NCBI GenBank assembly: GCA_028023455.1
Contig: JAQFVV010000013.1
Coordinates: 11,444,579 to 11,508,578 of the forward strand
Length of the DNA stretch: 64,000 nt
Reading direction: 5' to 3'
Source of the DNA: Epiperipatus broadwayi
Lineage: Eukaryota; Onychophora; Udeonychophora; Euonychophora; Peripatidae
A program made the translations under genes and the position numbers. Shown here in pieces: positions 11,941-23,400 of the stretch. Under the pieces are notes generated by a model, which was given only the letters and a program-made list of their open reading frames with translations, did not search any database and was not told where the DNA came from. Numbering within the stretch: the stretch's first letter is position 1; every line of letters starts with the position of its first letter.

Positions 11941-13291
11941 CTATCATTCCATTTTAGGGTGAAGATCTTTTCCATGTTTAACCTAGTATCAGTAATCATT
12001 ACTCTTCTTCTCCACATTACTTAAGCAAACTTTCATTATCTTGTCAGCCCATCTCACAAATGATCTCCTGATATGTATTTTAAATCTCTTGTGATTCAGT
12101 TTAAGACTTTAGCTGTATAGATTTTATCAACTTTTTTTAGCAATATGTCCAGCTTCACTACATTTCAGCTTTTTAATTCTTACAATGATATAAATGATAC
12201 CAGTTTTTATTACACTAATGAAATTCACTTTTGATAGTCCATTTTACTCCTATCATATGTATCTCCATACTTTGTTATGTAGTATAAAATCTATGTATTG
12301 CTCTTTGTTAAACATCCATTTTTCAGATACGTAAAAACAAATTCATTAAAAATCTTCCTTTTTCAAACACATAGGCACATTTCCTTTTAAAATAAAGTTA
12401 TATTTTATTCAAGTTTAATACTAGATTCATTTCATTCATTATTTTCTATTATTGGTTCAAATTATTTGTAGTTCTTGATCTCCTTAAATATAAACTAGTG
12501 CATATGGCTTTAATTTTCCTAGATCTTCAGGCATACTTTCTAGATGTATTTGCTAAGTCTTGTAACATTTCTTAAAGATCTATACTTTTATTTTCTTAAT
12601 TTCCCAATTAAATTCACAAATTACTTGTTGTAAAACTGCGATAAAAAGTTTTGGAGATATCCTACAATCTTATTATTATTAATATTCTTAGTATCATTAT
12701 ATAAATTAATCACTACTATTGCAAGAATCTGACAATATCTTGGATCAATATTTTGATATTCCAAAGTTTTAATACCACTTAGATGCTTATCTAAAGTTCA
12801 AAACATAATGGCAACTATTAATTGATACTTTCTACAGAATCTGTTAGTATTTGGATGTGATCTACTATGCTAAAATTATTTTTATCTCTAGCTTGTTCTT
12901 TTTGATGATTTGGGATCAAAGTTCTCTAAACACAATTTATAATAAGGTAATATTCTGCATGTTTTAATGCTGTGATAGAGTGATGACTGGAACTAAAAAT
13001 CAATGCATTATGGCTTCAAACTCTACAACTTCTGAAGTTAAAATTCTTATGAACTCCTGGACAATAAACCATTCAATTATTTTTATTTTTTAATGATGTT
13101 AGTAAATAGCTTGTAGAAAACTGATAGAAGTGGGACAGATTTGTAATTTCTAATATCTTACTTTTCATCCACCATAAATAACAATATCTTAACTACATTC
13201 TTCCAATTTTCTGGTACATCTTTAGCATTGAAATATTTTCTATATAGCTTTACAAACAATTTCTCTATTTCTTTACTGATTTTTAAAAAAA

Positions 13292-13505
13292 TACAGTATA
13301 TCTCAAAAAATTATATACTTTTCAAAAATATGTAAAACTACAAAACTTGTACTATTCAAGTTAATATGAAAAGGTAAGCATAACTATAATTCTGGCAGCA
13401 ATCTGCCGAAAGCTAGCTCAGTGTTATTAAGTCTTATTTTGGTGTTAAGCACATCTTTTCATATTAACTTGAATAATACAAGTTTTGTGATTTTAAAATA
13501 CTGTA
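13292..13505. mobile_element. MITE with mariner-like TACAGTAT termini inserted in RTE copy 3
   Basis: It begins TACAGTAT and ends ATACTGTA, with TA at both outer edges, as expected for Tc1/mariner-type integration. Just inside are long inverted repeats: about 40 bp from 13331 (ACAAAACTTGTA...TTCAAGTTAATATGAAAAG) pair with about 13452-13492, with few mismatches. The left arm carries about 30 extra bases before this stem. The centre contains a short hairpin-like GGCAGCAATCTGCC. No ORF, so non-autonomous. RTE-homologous sequence resumes on both sides. Confidence 0.75.
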
Positions 13506-13621
13506 TATAAAATAATTCCACCAATTCCTGGAGTTTTTTCTTTCTTCATTAATTTAATTGCATTTCGTCTTTTCTTAAAATACACTGATAAATTCAGGCA
13601 ATGTAATTGTAGGAGCTAATT

Positions 13622-13645
13622 TATTTCTATTTATTACTTCAGTTT

Positions 13646-13683
<38 letters not shown>

Positions 13684-13705
13684 TGAAGTATATAAATAGA
13701 AATAT
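13622..13705. repeat. Inverted repeat around a (TA)n core
   Basis: A left arm TATTTCTATTTATTACTTCAGT (abbreviated as TATTTCTA...CTTCAGT) faces its near-exact complement ACTGAAGT...TAGAAATA across a (TA)n tract of about 16 units. A second (TA)n tract follows. Such an arrangement can extrude a hairpin and can arise from template switching during replication. Confidence 0.8.
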
Positions 13706-14299
13706 ATATATATATATATATATATCTTCAATAGGTTTTATGATCATCCCTATCTTTAAAAAGTAATAATTCAAATGCTGTGTTATGTTTTTGAAACTTT
13801 TGTTTTCTTCCAATAGCTTTGCTTGCCAATTCATATTTCATTTCTATCTTTTGTCTTATCTTATTTGAAAATTTATTGGTAAGATGCCACTTTTATTGTG
13901 CTACCTATCTTTGTAGTTGATCTTAGTAGACTCTTTGCAGTTGATCTTAATAAGTTATCAGTTTTTTAATTGAATTAGTTCACATCTAGAGCATCAGAAA
14001 AATCTCTTAAATAGTTTTTAAACAATTTAAGAATTCTAACTTAAATTCATTGAATTTTTTTTTAAGGTTAAAAATACCAATTGTTAATAATGATGACTTT
14101 CTTAATAGCTTTACATCTCAAGTTTATGGGCAGAACTTTGTCATTAAAACATATCTTATATCTCACTAATTGATAATCATTTTCTGTAATGAATCTATTA
14201 AATATATTATAGTCTTGGAATACACATTTCTTCTAATCAACATAATTCAAATCTGCTGAACATTCATTTGAAAATTTCATGTTCGTTTCCACATTGGAT

Positions 14300-16777
14300 T
14301 TTTTTATTTTAAAAAAAAAAAAAATCATATTATACATATTTTATATTAGCTCTCTCATAACTAAATTTAACCACAAAATAAATTTTCCTCTTTTAGTAAA
14401 TACCAAACATTTAAAATTGTTGCCAGAGATAATATTAAAATGTAGTTAACAATAATAGTTTACCAAAGTATTCCATCAGATTCTTAAATAAAAATTATTA
14501 CAGTTCAATTTCAAGATTCATTATAAAAAAACATTTTTGACATTATGATTATAAAATGCACTTTTCTATTTAAAAAAAAATATATTAAAAGAATAATGCA
14601 ATACTTAACAATAAAAGAAACAAACAATAAAACAACTCGCATAAGATCCTCTTTAATGATTAAAATGTATTTTAAAAAAAACAATTGAATTTAGATAGCT
14701 TAAAAATATACTACTATTTCTTTAATGCAGGTAAATTAAAATGCATTATATATATTTTTTAAAAATCAGTATATGGTTTCTTGCCAAATTACATATAAAA
14801 ATTTATCAACTGATGAAAAAATCACAAAATTAATAAATTAAAAAAAAACAACGAAAGAGCAAAATTAAAGCTTCTTCAGATGATGGAAAAGCAAAATGAT
14901 GGATTCCTGCAAATTATTTATCTCATAACACCAATTTTGAAGCTATGAAAAAAAAAAAAAACAACTTCAAATAGATTTTATGTTTGTTTATATAAAAATT
15001 AATGAATTGTGGGAAAATTGATGTATGACGTATTACTTTTTGTTTACATTTGTAACGTTTTTTTCTAATGCAATTTGAATCTAGTTGACAACGACTACAT
15101 AGATAGTTGAAAGTACTTCTATTAAATTGGTATATATTTGTTTGTTTAAAATATTGTTACTGTATTAATTATTGTATTGTTTTGAATAATTATATATATA
15201 TAACCTAGACAATTTATTTGTAATATGTGTAACCAATTATCTCTGACTATACATATAAAGTTTGGGGCAGATAGAATCATAGTTTTTTAACGAGGCCCTT
15301 ATATTCTTTAAACATTTTTAACATCAATAAATATTTCTTTCTTCTCTAATCTCTAGCCCTCTGCCTTCCTAAAATTCTTCTGATATGTATATGATTGTGA
15401 TTTTGGAAAACTATTTAAGAACTATGGTTGTACAGTTAGGTCTTAAATATCAATATAAAAATACTTTATGCTAATCAACTAATTGGTATAAACAATGACA
15501 TTTATTATTGCATTAGCAATGGTGTGTGAGAGTATGTAAATCCATATTATGAATATTGACCATGATATAGATTCTTTTAATACCAAAATCATTATCACCA
15601 AAAAAAAAAAAAATTAGTGATCATAAACATTCATAAGAGACTGACCATACAATAAATGTGATGATCATATCTAAGTTACTCCAATTGAAAAAAAATTCTT
15701 AAAGTCCATTAATCAAAACAACTGTTAATTTTACATTAAATTTTGACTATTATTAATCCTCTTTCACTTTAACATTTTTTTTTTTGATTGGACAGACATT
15801 TAATCTCACATAATGTATTGCTTGTAATGCTTCTACAAATATTTCAAAAATAATATTCTTTAATTTAACACAGACAATGGGAGATGTAATCCAACCAAAT
15901 TTTTAGTACAACATTGCTGTTAATTACATACAAATGAACCTGAAAAATATGCATTTTTATACACATAATAAAAAAGTATACATCTTTAAATAGTTCATTA
16001 AAATCTCTTTAGCATCCCTCCAAAAAGAGAAAGTATGACAGGAAAAACATTAATCATTAGACTAGCTAAATGCTTGCTAGTTTTTAAAGCTTTCCTTCCA
16101 TATTTTAACTTCTAGTTAATATGAACTACCATTTACTAATGAATAATTAAAAAATGTATGAGTTGTCTTTGGATCATTCATCTGAAACAAATCTTATATT
16201 TCATTGACCTTTCCTTACTTTAGCTACTAGTTACAAGAACAGATAAGGAGTTGAAGTATTTCAGGAAAAATGTTTCTAAAAAAAAACTTAAAAGACAGCA
16301 TCACAAAATTTCAATCAAAAAGAAAAATTGACCACAGTATTTAGCATATGGACATATTTCACAGATTGGTTAGTAAAGTTATCACAAAATTCATTTCTAA
16401 TGTATTATTATTATTGTTAATTTGTTTTATTTTTTTTATCTCTTGGAATTGGCATGGCCATATTAATTATTTGAAAGTTTCTGCTGCCACTGATATCACC
16501 AATGCACACAAACATCCTATTTTCAAGTCAAGGTCAAAGTAAAATAAATAATTCTTTAATTTCAACCTATTCCTAAAATTATAACATGTAAAAAAGTAAA
16601 ATGAATAATATACTTATAATGTACGTGCTAAAAATGAGAAATTCAATTTTATCCACTCAAATGATAAAAATGTATAAAATAAGAAAGTTTAATTTTCTAC
16701 AAAAAATAATAAACATAAATAATTTAATAGCAATGATAACAGATTTTTTTTGACAAGATACATATATTGATACTTTA
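14300..16777. other. AT-rich, no feature found
   Basis: Homopolymer runs and short TA tracts only. The single open frame of 64 codons at 16348-16542 has no recognisable motif or neighbour. Confidence 0.4.
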
Positions 16778-16989
16778 GTATTAACTAGGCTATGACATAC
16801 TACACAACCCACTGGTAGATATCGATGAAGAACCAAAACAATGTCATGGCAACTGAAACATTGGCATGACTAATCAATAGGAGTAGTCAAGGTGTCACCT
16901 TCAAGATTTTCAATACTTGGGTGACTTCTGGGTAAATATCTGTCTTTTGCCTGTTTGCGTTGACCAAGTGAAAGGCATTTTTTACCATG

Positions 16990-17300
16990 TCTGATCCACC
17001 ATTTTTAATATTTTGTAAAAATTGAATACTTTGATTGCTTATTTTATATTTTGATCGCTAATCCACTATTTTTAATATTTTGTAAGAAGAAAATATTTTG
17101 AGGCTTATTTTATATTTTGATCGCTAATCCACCATTTTTAATATTTTGTAAGAATTTAATATTTTGATTGCTTATTTTATATTTTGATCGCTAATCCACC
17201 ATTTTTAATATTTTGTAAGAATTGAATATTTTTATTGCTTATTTTATATTTTGATCACTAACTCACCATTTTTAATATTTTGTAAGCATTGAATTTATTG
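16990..17300. repeat. Minisatellite 1, period 66-67 bp, ~4.5 copies
   Basis: The landmark CCA(C/T)(C)ATTTTTAATATTTTGTAA recurs at 17001, 17068, 17134, 17201 and 17267, separated by CTTATTTTATATTTTGATCGC. The spacing alternates 67, 66, 67, 66. Units differ by a few substitutions. Confidence 0.9.
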
Positions 17301-17304
17301 CAGA

Positions 17305-17520
17305 TTTTATTATTAATTAATCGCTGAACTAGTACTGATTTATTGCTGACTTTATTAATAATTAATCGCTAAACTATTACTGATTTATTGCTGATTTTAT
17401 TACTAATTTATCAAATTTTATTACTAATTAATCGCTGAACTGTTATTGATTTATTGCTGATTTTATTACTAATTTTCAAATTTTATTAGTAAATTATCAA
17501 ATTTTGTTACTAATTAACCA
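17305..17520. repeat. Minisatellite 2, ATTAATCGCTGAACT units
   Basis: Units containing AATTAATCGCTGAACT, TACTGATTTATTGCTGA and TTTTATTACTAATT recur with variable length. A shorter sub-unit (TTTATCAAATTTTATTACTAA) is inserted in the third and fourth copies. Directly adjoins minisatellite 1. Confidence 0.8.
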
Positions 17521-17899
17521 AAATGTCTGGGCAAAAACAAGAAAAAAAAAGAAAGATATTACATTATGTGACTTACCGGTTAGATTCATATATAGTTGGT
17601 CTAGAGAATTGACATCGGTTCTTTTTTTTTTGTGAAGATCAATTACAAATCACAAGTATAACAGTGGTTGGTTGAAATAACTATCTCTGCTATTTTGCAA
17701 CATATAAGAGAATTCAGTCCGCTGCAGTGATTTCTATTTGTAAGTAGAATTCATTTGGTATTTTATTTCTTACATTTTTTATAAAACATACTTTTGTACC
17801 TTTTTTGGAAAGAAATAAAAAAAAAGTAGGTTGTAATGCCGCCATTTCTCCTTTTTCAGTATCTCAGAAAGTCAATTATTTAGAGTTAATATTTGCCAA

Positions 17900-18292
17900 C
17901 AATTTACTGCCTTTTTTAAAATATAAATAATTAGTTAAATACCAGTAAAAATTCTAATGATTATTTGTAATAGTCATTTTTGATAATATTTTAGTCAAAT
18001 AAAGTATTACTTATTTAAAAAAAAAAAAGTTTGTAACACCACCATTTCTCCATTTTCAGTAATGCAGTATTAGTTAAATACCATTAAAAATTATATTGAT
18101 TATTTATAATATTCATTTTTGATATTTTAGTGAAATAAATTATTACTTATTATTTCATTTCTTTGTTTAAGGGTCAAATGATTAGTTAAATATCATTAAA
18201 AATTTGAACGATTATTTAAAATATTCATTTTTGATAATTTTTTATCGTAGTAAATTATTAATTATTATTTCATTTGTTTGTTTCAGAGCATG
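17900..18292. repeat. Minisatellite 3, ~120-bp units, three copies
   Basis: The landmark TTAGTTAAATA(C/T)CA(T/G)TAAAAATT appears near 17930, 18071 and 18182, each followed by TATTCATTTTTGATA and TATTACTTATT-like segments. The first two are also linked by a repeated TTGTAA(T/C)(G/A)CC(G/A)CCATTTCTCC stretch (17828 and 18030). Confidence 0.8.
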
Positions 18293-18359
18293 GAACGGCC
18301 AACATGGCGGCATTCCATGTCTCTTTCTTCGGTATTAACTATGCTATGACATACTACCC

Positions 18360-20250
18360 CAAAGGCATACTATTCTAATCTTGCAATCTTCAAAGTGACT
18401 TCACATGATCCGTGGGCAAACTTTATTGATTAAGTTTGTTTGCAAATCCTTAGAATAATTTTATAATTCATAATATGCCATGATTTGTTTGGAGATAACA
18501 ATAACTTTACTTTTAATATTCCTAAAAAATGGCATCCATGGAAATTTCTCTACTAATCTATATTGTAATCTAGTGCTAATTCTAGTCCTAGGGTAATTAG
18601 TATAATTCTTATTATTAGGCTTTCAGAGTGGTATATAGAGGTAGTTTATGAAAGCTTTCTCTCTCACAATGTAGATGATGTTACGCTACTCATTATAGTG
18701 TGATTAAATGTCATCAAATCATGTTATGCTGAAATACAGATATTAGTTTTAAAAAAATTAAAACGAAAAAATAAATAATAAAAATAAAAGATTATAAAAA
18801 TAAGAAAAAAGAAGACTTTACGAAAGATAGTCAAATGAGAAAAAATACATTACAGTATTTTCAATAGATAAAAAAGATTATATCCAACTAAGGCATCTTG
18901 ACTTTGTCAAATCTTTAAATTCCTGGTTTATTAGATTATAAATTACGTATTGAACGAAATTCATATATATTACATAGCATTTTCTTTTGCTTTTCCAATT
19001 ATTTTATCACGTTTTTATTAAATAACGCTACATTTTGATAAGCGTTCTTAATACACTTTTTAATATACTTCTAGAATTTTTCAAATCTAGCAAATTAAAA
19101 AAAATAACAACAAAACCTTTTTTCTTAACTGAAACAGCAGCTGTATATTAAATGTCAAATCCAGTTTGAAAGATAAAAATAGGATTGAAATAGATCTTTT
19201 TAAAATATTGATTTTTTTTTTTTTTTTTTAAAAAAAAAAATACTTGTACAAATCAGCATTTATCAACATCCAATATGCTGAAGGCTCTGATAACATTATC
19301 TAAAAGACAGATTATTCTCATCTTTCATTATAATCTTTTCAAAGAAGATCAGATTAGTCCTCAATATTTGCTTATAAAAAAAAAAAAAAAAAAAATAATA
19401 TGTTTACAGCGATCATAATGAGGTTCAGCATAGAATTTTAAATGAAAAAATAAATAAAAAATTGATTTGATTGCGCGTGTCCTTTTATACATATATGAAA
19501 TTTATACAATTTGAATAAATATAAACTGAGTAAAATTAGAGCTATGTAAACATACGGCAAAGATAAAAACTTAAATGATTAATGTTTTCATATAATACAT
19601 ATTTTAGAAACTAGCTAAGTATCTATACGAAGTGAATAAAAGTTAAAATGAAAACAATAATGGTTAAACAGATTTTTAAAAGAGAATGATTATAAAACTT
19701 GGATTCTAGTAAAAAAGCCGATTAAATTATTTGTGTTCCATGATATAATAATTATTGGAGGCTTCGAAATATGATTTTAAGGAATAAAAGGTGAAAAGTA
19801 TATGATTAAATAAGATTAAAAATGTTGAATATTATAACAGTGAATATAAACGTGTGGCTGGAATAATGAAGCAACTGAAGGGGGAAATGTCTTAAATGAT
19901 ACAAAATATCTCCTGTGTCATGGTAATATACTTTGACAAATTGTTGTCACAGTGTCAGGTATCCACATCATGGGGGGGAAGGGATTACAATCTTGTGTTT
20001 TTAATCTAGGTTTTAAATGTTGTTTGCATTGTTTGTTTTGAAACTTCAAAATGGCTTATTTATTAATGGACTTAAAATATCTTTGTTATTGCTGATATGG
20101 AAATTATTCTTGAAAATGCTGGCATATGTTTTTTTATGAACTAAAGCTGGCAATATGGTAGAATAGGTTTTGGCGCAACCACTTGGTCACGTGTTTGTAT
20201 GGCAGCCATTGCGATTGGTTTTAATGATTTAAAAATGTCATTTTTTTTAA
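18360..20250. other. AT-rich, no feature found
   Basis: No ORF over 60 codons with recognisable content. A T-run facing an A-run at about 19214-19240 forms a simple homopolymer hairpin. The last 90 bases (20165-20250) are less AT-rich and could belong to the SINE that follows. Confidence 0.4.
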
Positions 20251-20364
20251 AGAACAAACTTAGCCGAGAGGTATCGCAGCCGCCATGCAAGCAAGTAGTT
20301 GGTTGCAGACGGGTGTGGGTTCGCGTCCCGGCAGATGCTATGACATATGAAAAAAAAAAAAAAA
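20250..20364 (+). mobile_element. tRNA-derived SINE with A tail
   Basis: An A-box-like TAGCCGAGAGG (20261-20271) and a B-box GGTTCGCGTCC (20318-20328) lie at tRNA spacing and are far more GC-rich than the surroundings. They are followed by GGCAGATGC and an A15 run (20350-20364). The 3' part does not close an acceptor stem, so this is not a working tRNA gene. The internal boxes would direct RNA polymerase III, and the A tail suggests mobilisation by LINE machinery. Unrelated in sequence to the other SINE family in this window. Confidence 0.6.
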
Positions 20365-22040
20365 GATGTATGGCACAGTTAATAAGTGGTTCAATATATG
20401 TTAAATTTATCTGAAATAATATAGATTTTGAGTGATCTTTTGGGGTTTTAAACCCATAATTTTTTTCTTGTTGTATAGCAATACTAAGGTTGACTGCCGC
20501 TAATGAAATATTTTTTTTGCAAATTATCCATTACATGAAATTTTTTATAACTAATAGTATGTTATCTAATTAGGTCAAATTCAGTCTTTGTGATGACTTG
20601 AAATTTATCTTTAAAAAAACTAATATGCAAATTCTTAGGATTTGAAATGAGCTCTGGTGATGGGACTAAGATTAATTGCAGAATTATTATTATTATTATT
20701 ACTTCATAGAATAAATAAATAAATAAAAATTATTATTATTATTATTTTAATTTTTCTGTTATTTTCATTCAACTGATTTCAGTTCTCATATCAGTAATAA
20801 TTAATCTATCTACTCCAAAAAATAAGTGCTTTTCTTGACATTCTTTTTCATCACTTTTATATTATTCATTTCAACTTCCATCAATGCCATTCTACTTACT
20901 TCCCTCAAAAGACAAAAGTAACACATCAGTCTAGTGCAATCTAGCATTAGCTTGAGTAATTCAATGATTATCAGACGTATATAAAATCCCTATTCTTAAT
21001 ATTTAAATCCTTATTCTCCATCTTGAAATCACTTTCTGGCTTTGGACTTTATCAATGGGGCTTGAGATTCAAAGTTGGAAGGATATGCATACAAAAATAA
21101 CTTTTAACTCCATTTGAACTGTCAAGTTAAAAACCTGGAATTTAAATTAGTCTTACATTATGAACCCAAATCAACTGCTTAAATAGTTATATAGATCTAA
21201 AAAGTAATTCAATAACTATATTTTTATGCCTTTAATTCTTCATTAATCCAAAAAGTGCCTAAGCTTGGGAATTTATATACTAAGAATATTTTATATAGAG
21301 CTAACAATCACCAAATAGATAAACTATGCTTGATAACACTAAAATGAAGAGTTACTCTTTATCTTATCATATTGTTTAAACTGTGAAATTTGGTAATTTA
21401 ATGTTATTACCATTCCTAGATGAAAGAATAATGTGTTGCAGTTAATGAAAAATAGAAGATATTAAAGCATATAGTTTTGAACAAAATTCAAATCTAGATA
21501 ATTGTTGAAGTGGTCTGACAGGGGATGCAGAGTGATTTGAATTTCAGGTTTGCAGCTTGATAGATAAAATGTATTAAAGATGTTTGCTGGATGCATATTG
21601 ATATTTTTATCAATTTTAAATCCCAAGCTTTATTAACAAAGATAAAGGTCAGAAATGTATCTGAAAATGTAGGTTTAAATAGAAAGAATGTGCATTTTGT
21701 AAATTGCTCAAGCTTACCCTAGATAGTACTGGAATGGAGAGCTTCCTTTGTCTTATCACATTATCTGATTATTTAGACTGGGAATTTCATGCTTTGTTGT
21801 TATTATTTCTTTCCCCCATGTTGCATGTATATAGAAGAATTTACCTGGCAAAGCAAAAAAAAAGAAAAAGCATAATCAAATTAGACTGAATTTATTTTTA
21901 CTATTTTTCTTGTTCTCTTTATTTCACTCACTACTCATTGAATAATAGGCTAATAATTTTATGGTAAGTTTCTGTTATTGAAAATAAATATTATTGCAGA
22001 TGTAAATATTTAATAAATATCACTTTCAACCATTATTAAA
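20365..22040. other. AT-rich, possible low-copy diverged repeat
   Basis: No gene. Segments near 21325-21400 and 21710-21800 resemble each other (GAAGAGTTACTCTTTATCTTATC versus GGAGAGCTTCCTTTGTCTTATC, followed by AACTGTGAAATTT versus GACTGGGAATTTC). A third trace is near 23965-24020. This may be an old dispersed repeat. Confidence 0.3.
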
Positions 22041-23400
22041 TCACTGCAGAAAAAAGGGCTTCCAAAGTTTAATCCAGTTTTTTGCAAATCATACATCACA
22101 CAATCAAACTTTCTTAATTCATCCATCCATCAATCTCACATGTGGTCTCTTTCTAGATCCTTTATAATCTGCTAAAATTCATTTTAAAACTTCAATTCTC
22201 CATCTACTATCATTTCAAGTAATATGTCCAACTCATATTTATACCAAGCTTATAATTCTTTAATGAGATAAATAATACTTTTTGTTCTCTCACTATGCAT
22301 TTTATTTTAGTTTCTTTTTGATATTCCTAACATAAATCTTTCCATACTTTGTTGAGTGGTATTAAGTGTCTGTATTGTTCTGTTAAATGTCAAAATATTG
22401 GATTAACAAATAAGAACTGCTAAAACTACAAAAAATCTTCCTTTTTAAACACAAAGGCATATTTCCTTTTAATATTAAGTTATTTGTATCAAAGCACTTC
22501 ATCCAATATATGAACATTTTAATCCATTTTATGTCTATCTATATTAATAGTTTGGATAAGATATTTATAATTGATTATTTCCAATCTTTATTTTTTTCTT
22601 TTGTTAAATCCATTGAACAATAATTAAGTATTTTTAGCATTTATCTTCAATCCAACTTTTATACTTTCATTTGATAACTCTTGTAACATTTCCTGAAGTT
22701 TTGAAGTACTATCTGTAAACAATAATTAAATCATTTGTAAAATATAGACAATGTAAATAATCTCCATATAATTTACCCTCCTAGCTTCCCATTCTAACCC
22801 AAAAAATACTTCTTATGGAAATTGCTGCAAGAAGTTTTGGAAATATGTAATCATCCTATCATATTCCCCATATCAATTTACATTTTCTTACTATTAATCT
22901 TGAAATACATTTTTCTATTAGTCAAAATATAATATAATTCTGATGGGGCTTTCATATCTAAATTTTTTCTCAAAAAAAATTTCTATTACAACTGCAAATC
23001 ACTATAGTCAAATTTAATCACAGAACCCTTACAATTGTTTACCAATTCTAGCATTAAAGTCACTCGTGATATGTTTAAAATGTTGTTTGAACTAATCAAA
23101 ATATTTTGTATATTCATATAAAAATCCTCTACAATGAGAATCTATTGGAGCAAAAACCTTACTTTTCTGTATTTAGTATCTTACATGAATAAATAATTTT
23201 CCACTCTGTCTGATATATCATCAATTTCCATCATGTTGTTCTTCCACTTTTTATTTATAATGCATGCCACGTGACTTATATTTCAGAATATTTGTGCTTT
23301 TGTGGTAAAGTTTATGGTCCACTTTTTAAATCAAAACTCCACAACAAGTCTAATAAATAATATCCCATTTAATATAATTGCTCTATTTACAAAATCTACT
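22040..23400 (-). mobile_element. RTE-type LINE, copy 4, internally deleted
   Basis: On - the 3' tail begins near 22050, with the C-terminal and thumb/palm regions through about 22920 (homologous to copies 1-3). It then passes straight into the endonuclease domain. About 22980-23180 reads VYAPIDSH...YEYTKYF and a SDFNARIG motif (GDFNAK-type catalytic box), and about 23200-23340 a VDHKLYHKS-like N-terminal segment. The RT N-terminus and linker are missing, so an internal deletion joined palm to endonuclease. Only this copy shows the endonuclease core. Many stops. Confidence 0.7.

Larger units (their letters stand above)
11940..14300 (-). mobile_element. RTE-type LINE, copy 3, with endonuclease remnant
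   Basis: The most complete but heavily decayed copy on -. The C-terminal tail and the FNKFV-type segment lie near 12000-12370 and the thumb/palm region near 12370-12800. Motif A surroundings are near 12790-12830 and the RT N-terminus near 13160-13290 and 13510-13620. The linker (KKKFNEFKLEFLNCLK, matching NEFKLRLTNRFQ of copy 1) is near 14010-14070. The end of the endonuclease domain is near 14080-14290. A 214-bp palindromic DNA element (13292-13505) interrupts the RT N-terminus, and an AT-repeat palindrome lies at 13622-13705. Too many stops for any product. Confidence 0.7.
16778..18357. repeat. Compound minisatellite block bounded by 26-bp direct repeat
   Basis: The boundary repeats are at 16778-16803 and 18332-18357, identical at 25 of 26 positions (GTATTAACTA...ATGACATACTAC). 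Between them lie a non-repetitive lead (about 16804-16990), three successive minisatellites, and a GC-richer end (GAACGGCCAACATGGCGGCATTCC, here split as GAACGGCCAAC and ATGGCGGCATTCC, near 18293-18317). No ORF. Either the direct repeat is a long target-site duplication around a non-autonomous element, or it marks the edges of a segmental duplication. I do not know the family. Confidence 0.6.

Noticed and set aside
16990-17300. CRISPR-like array
   Set aside because: Units are contiguous 66-67-bp tandem repeats with no unique spacers, in a eukaryotic, transposon-rich context.
20256-20330. A genuine tRNA gene
   Set aside because: No matching 5' acceptor strand and an A15 tail follows; SINE is the better reading.
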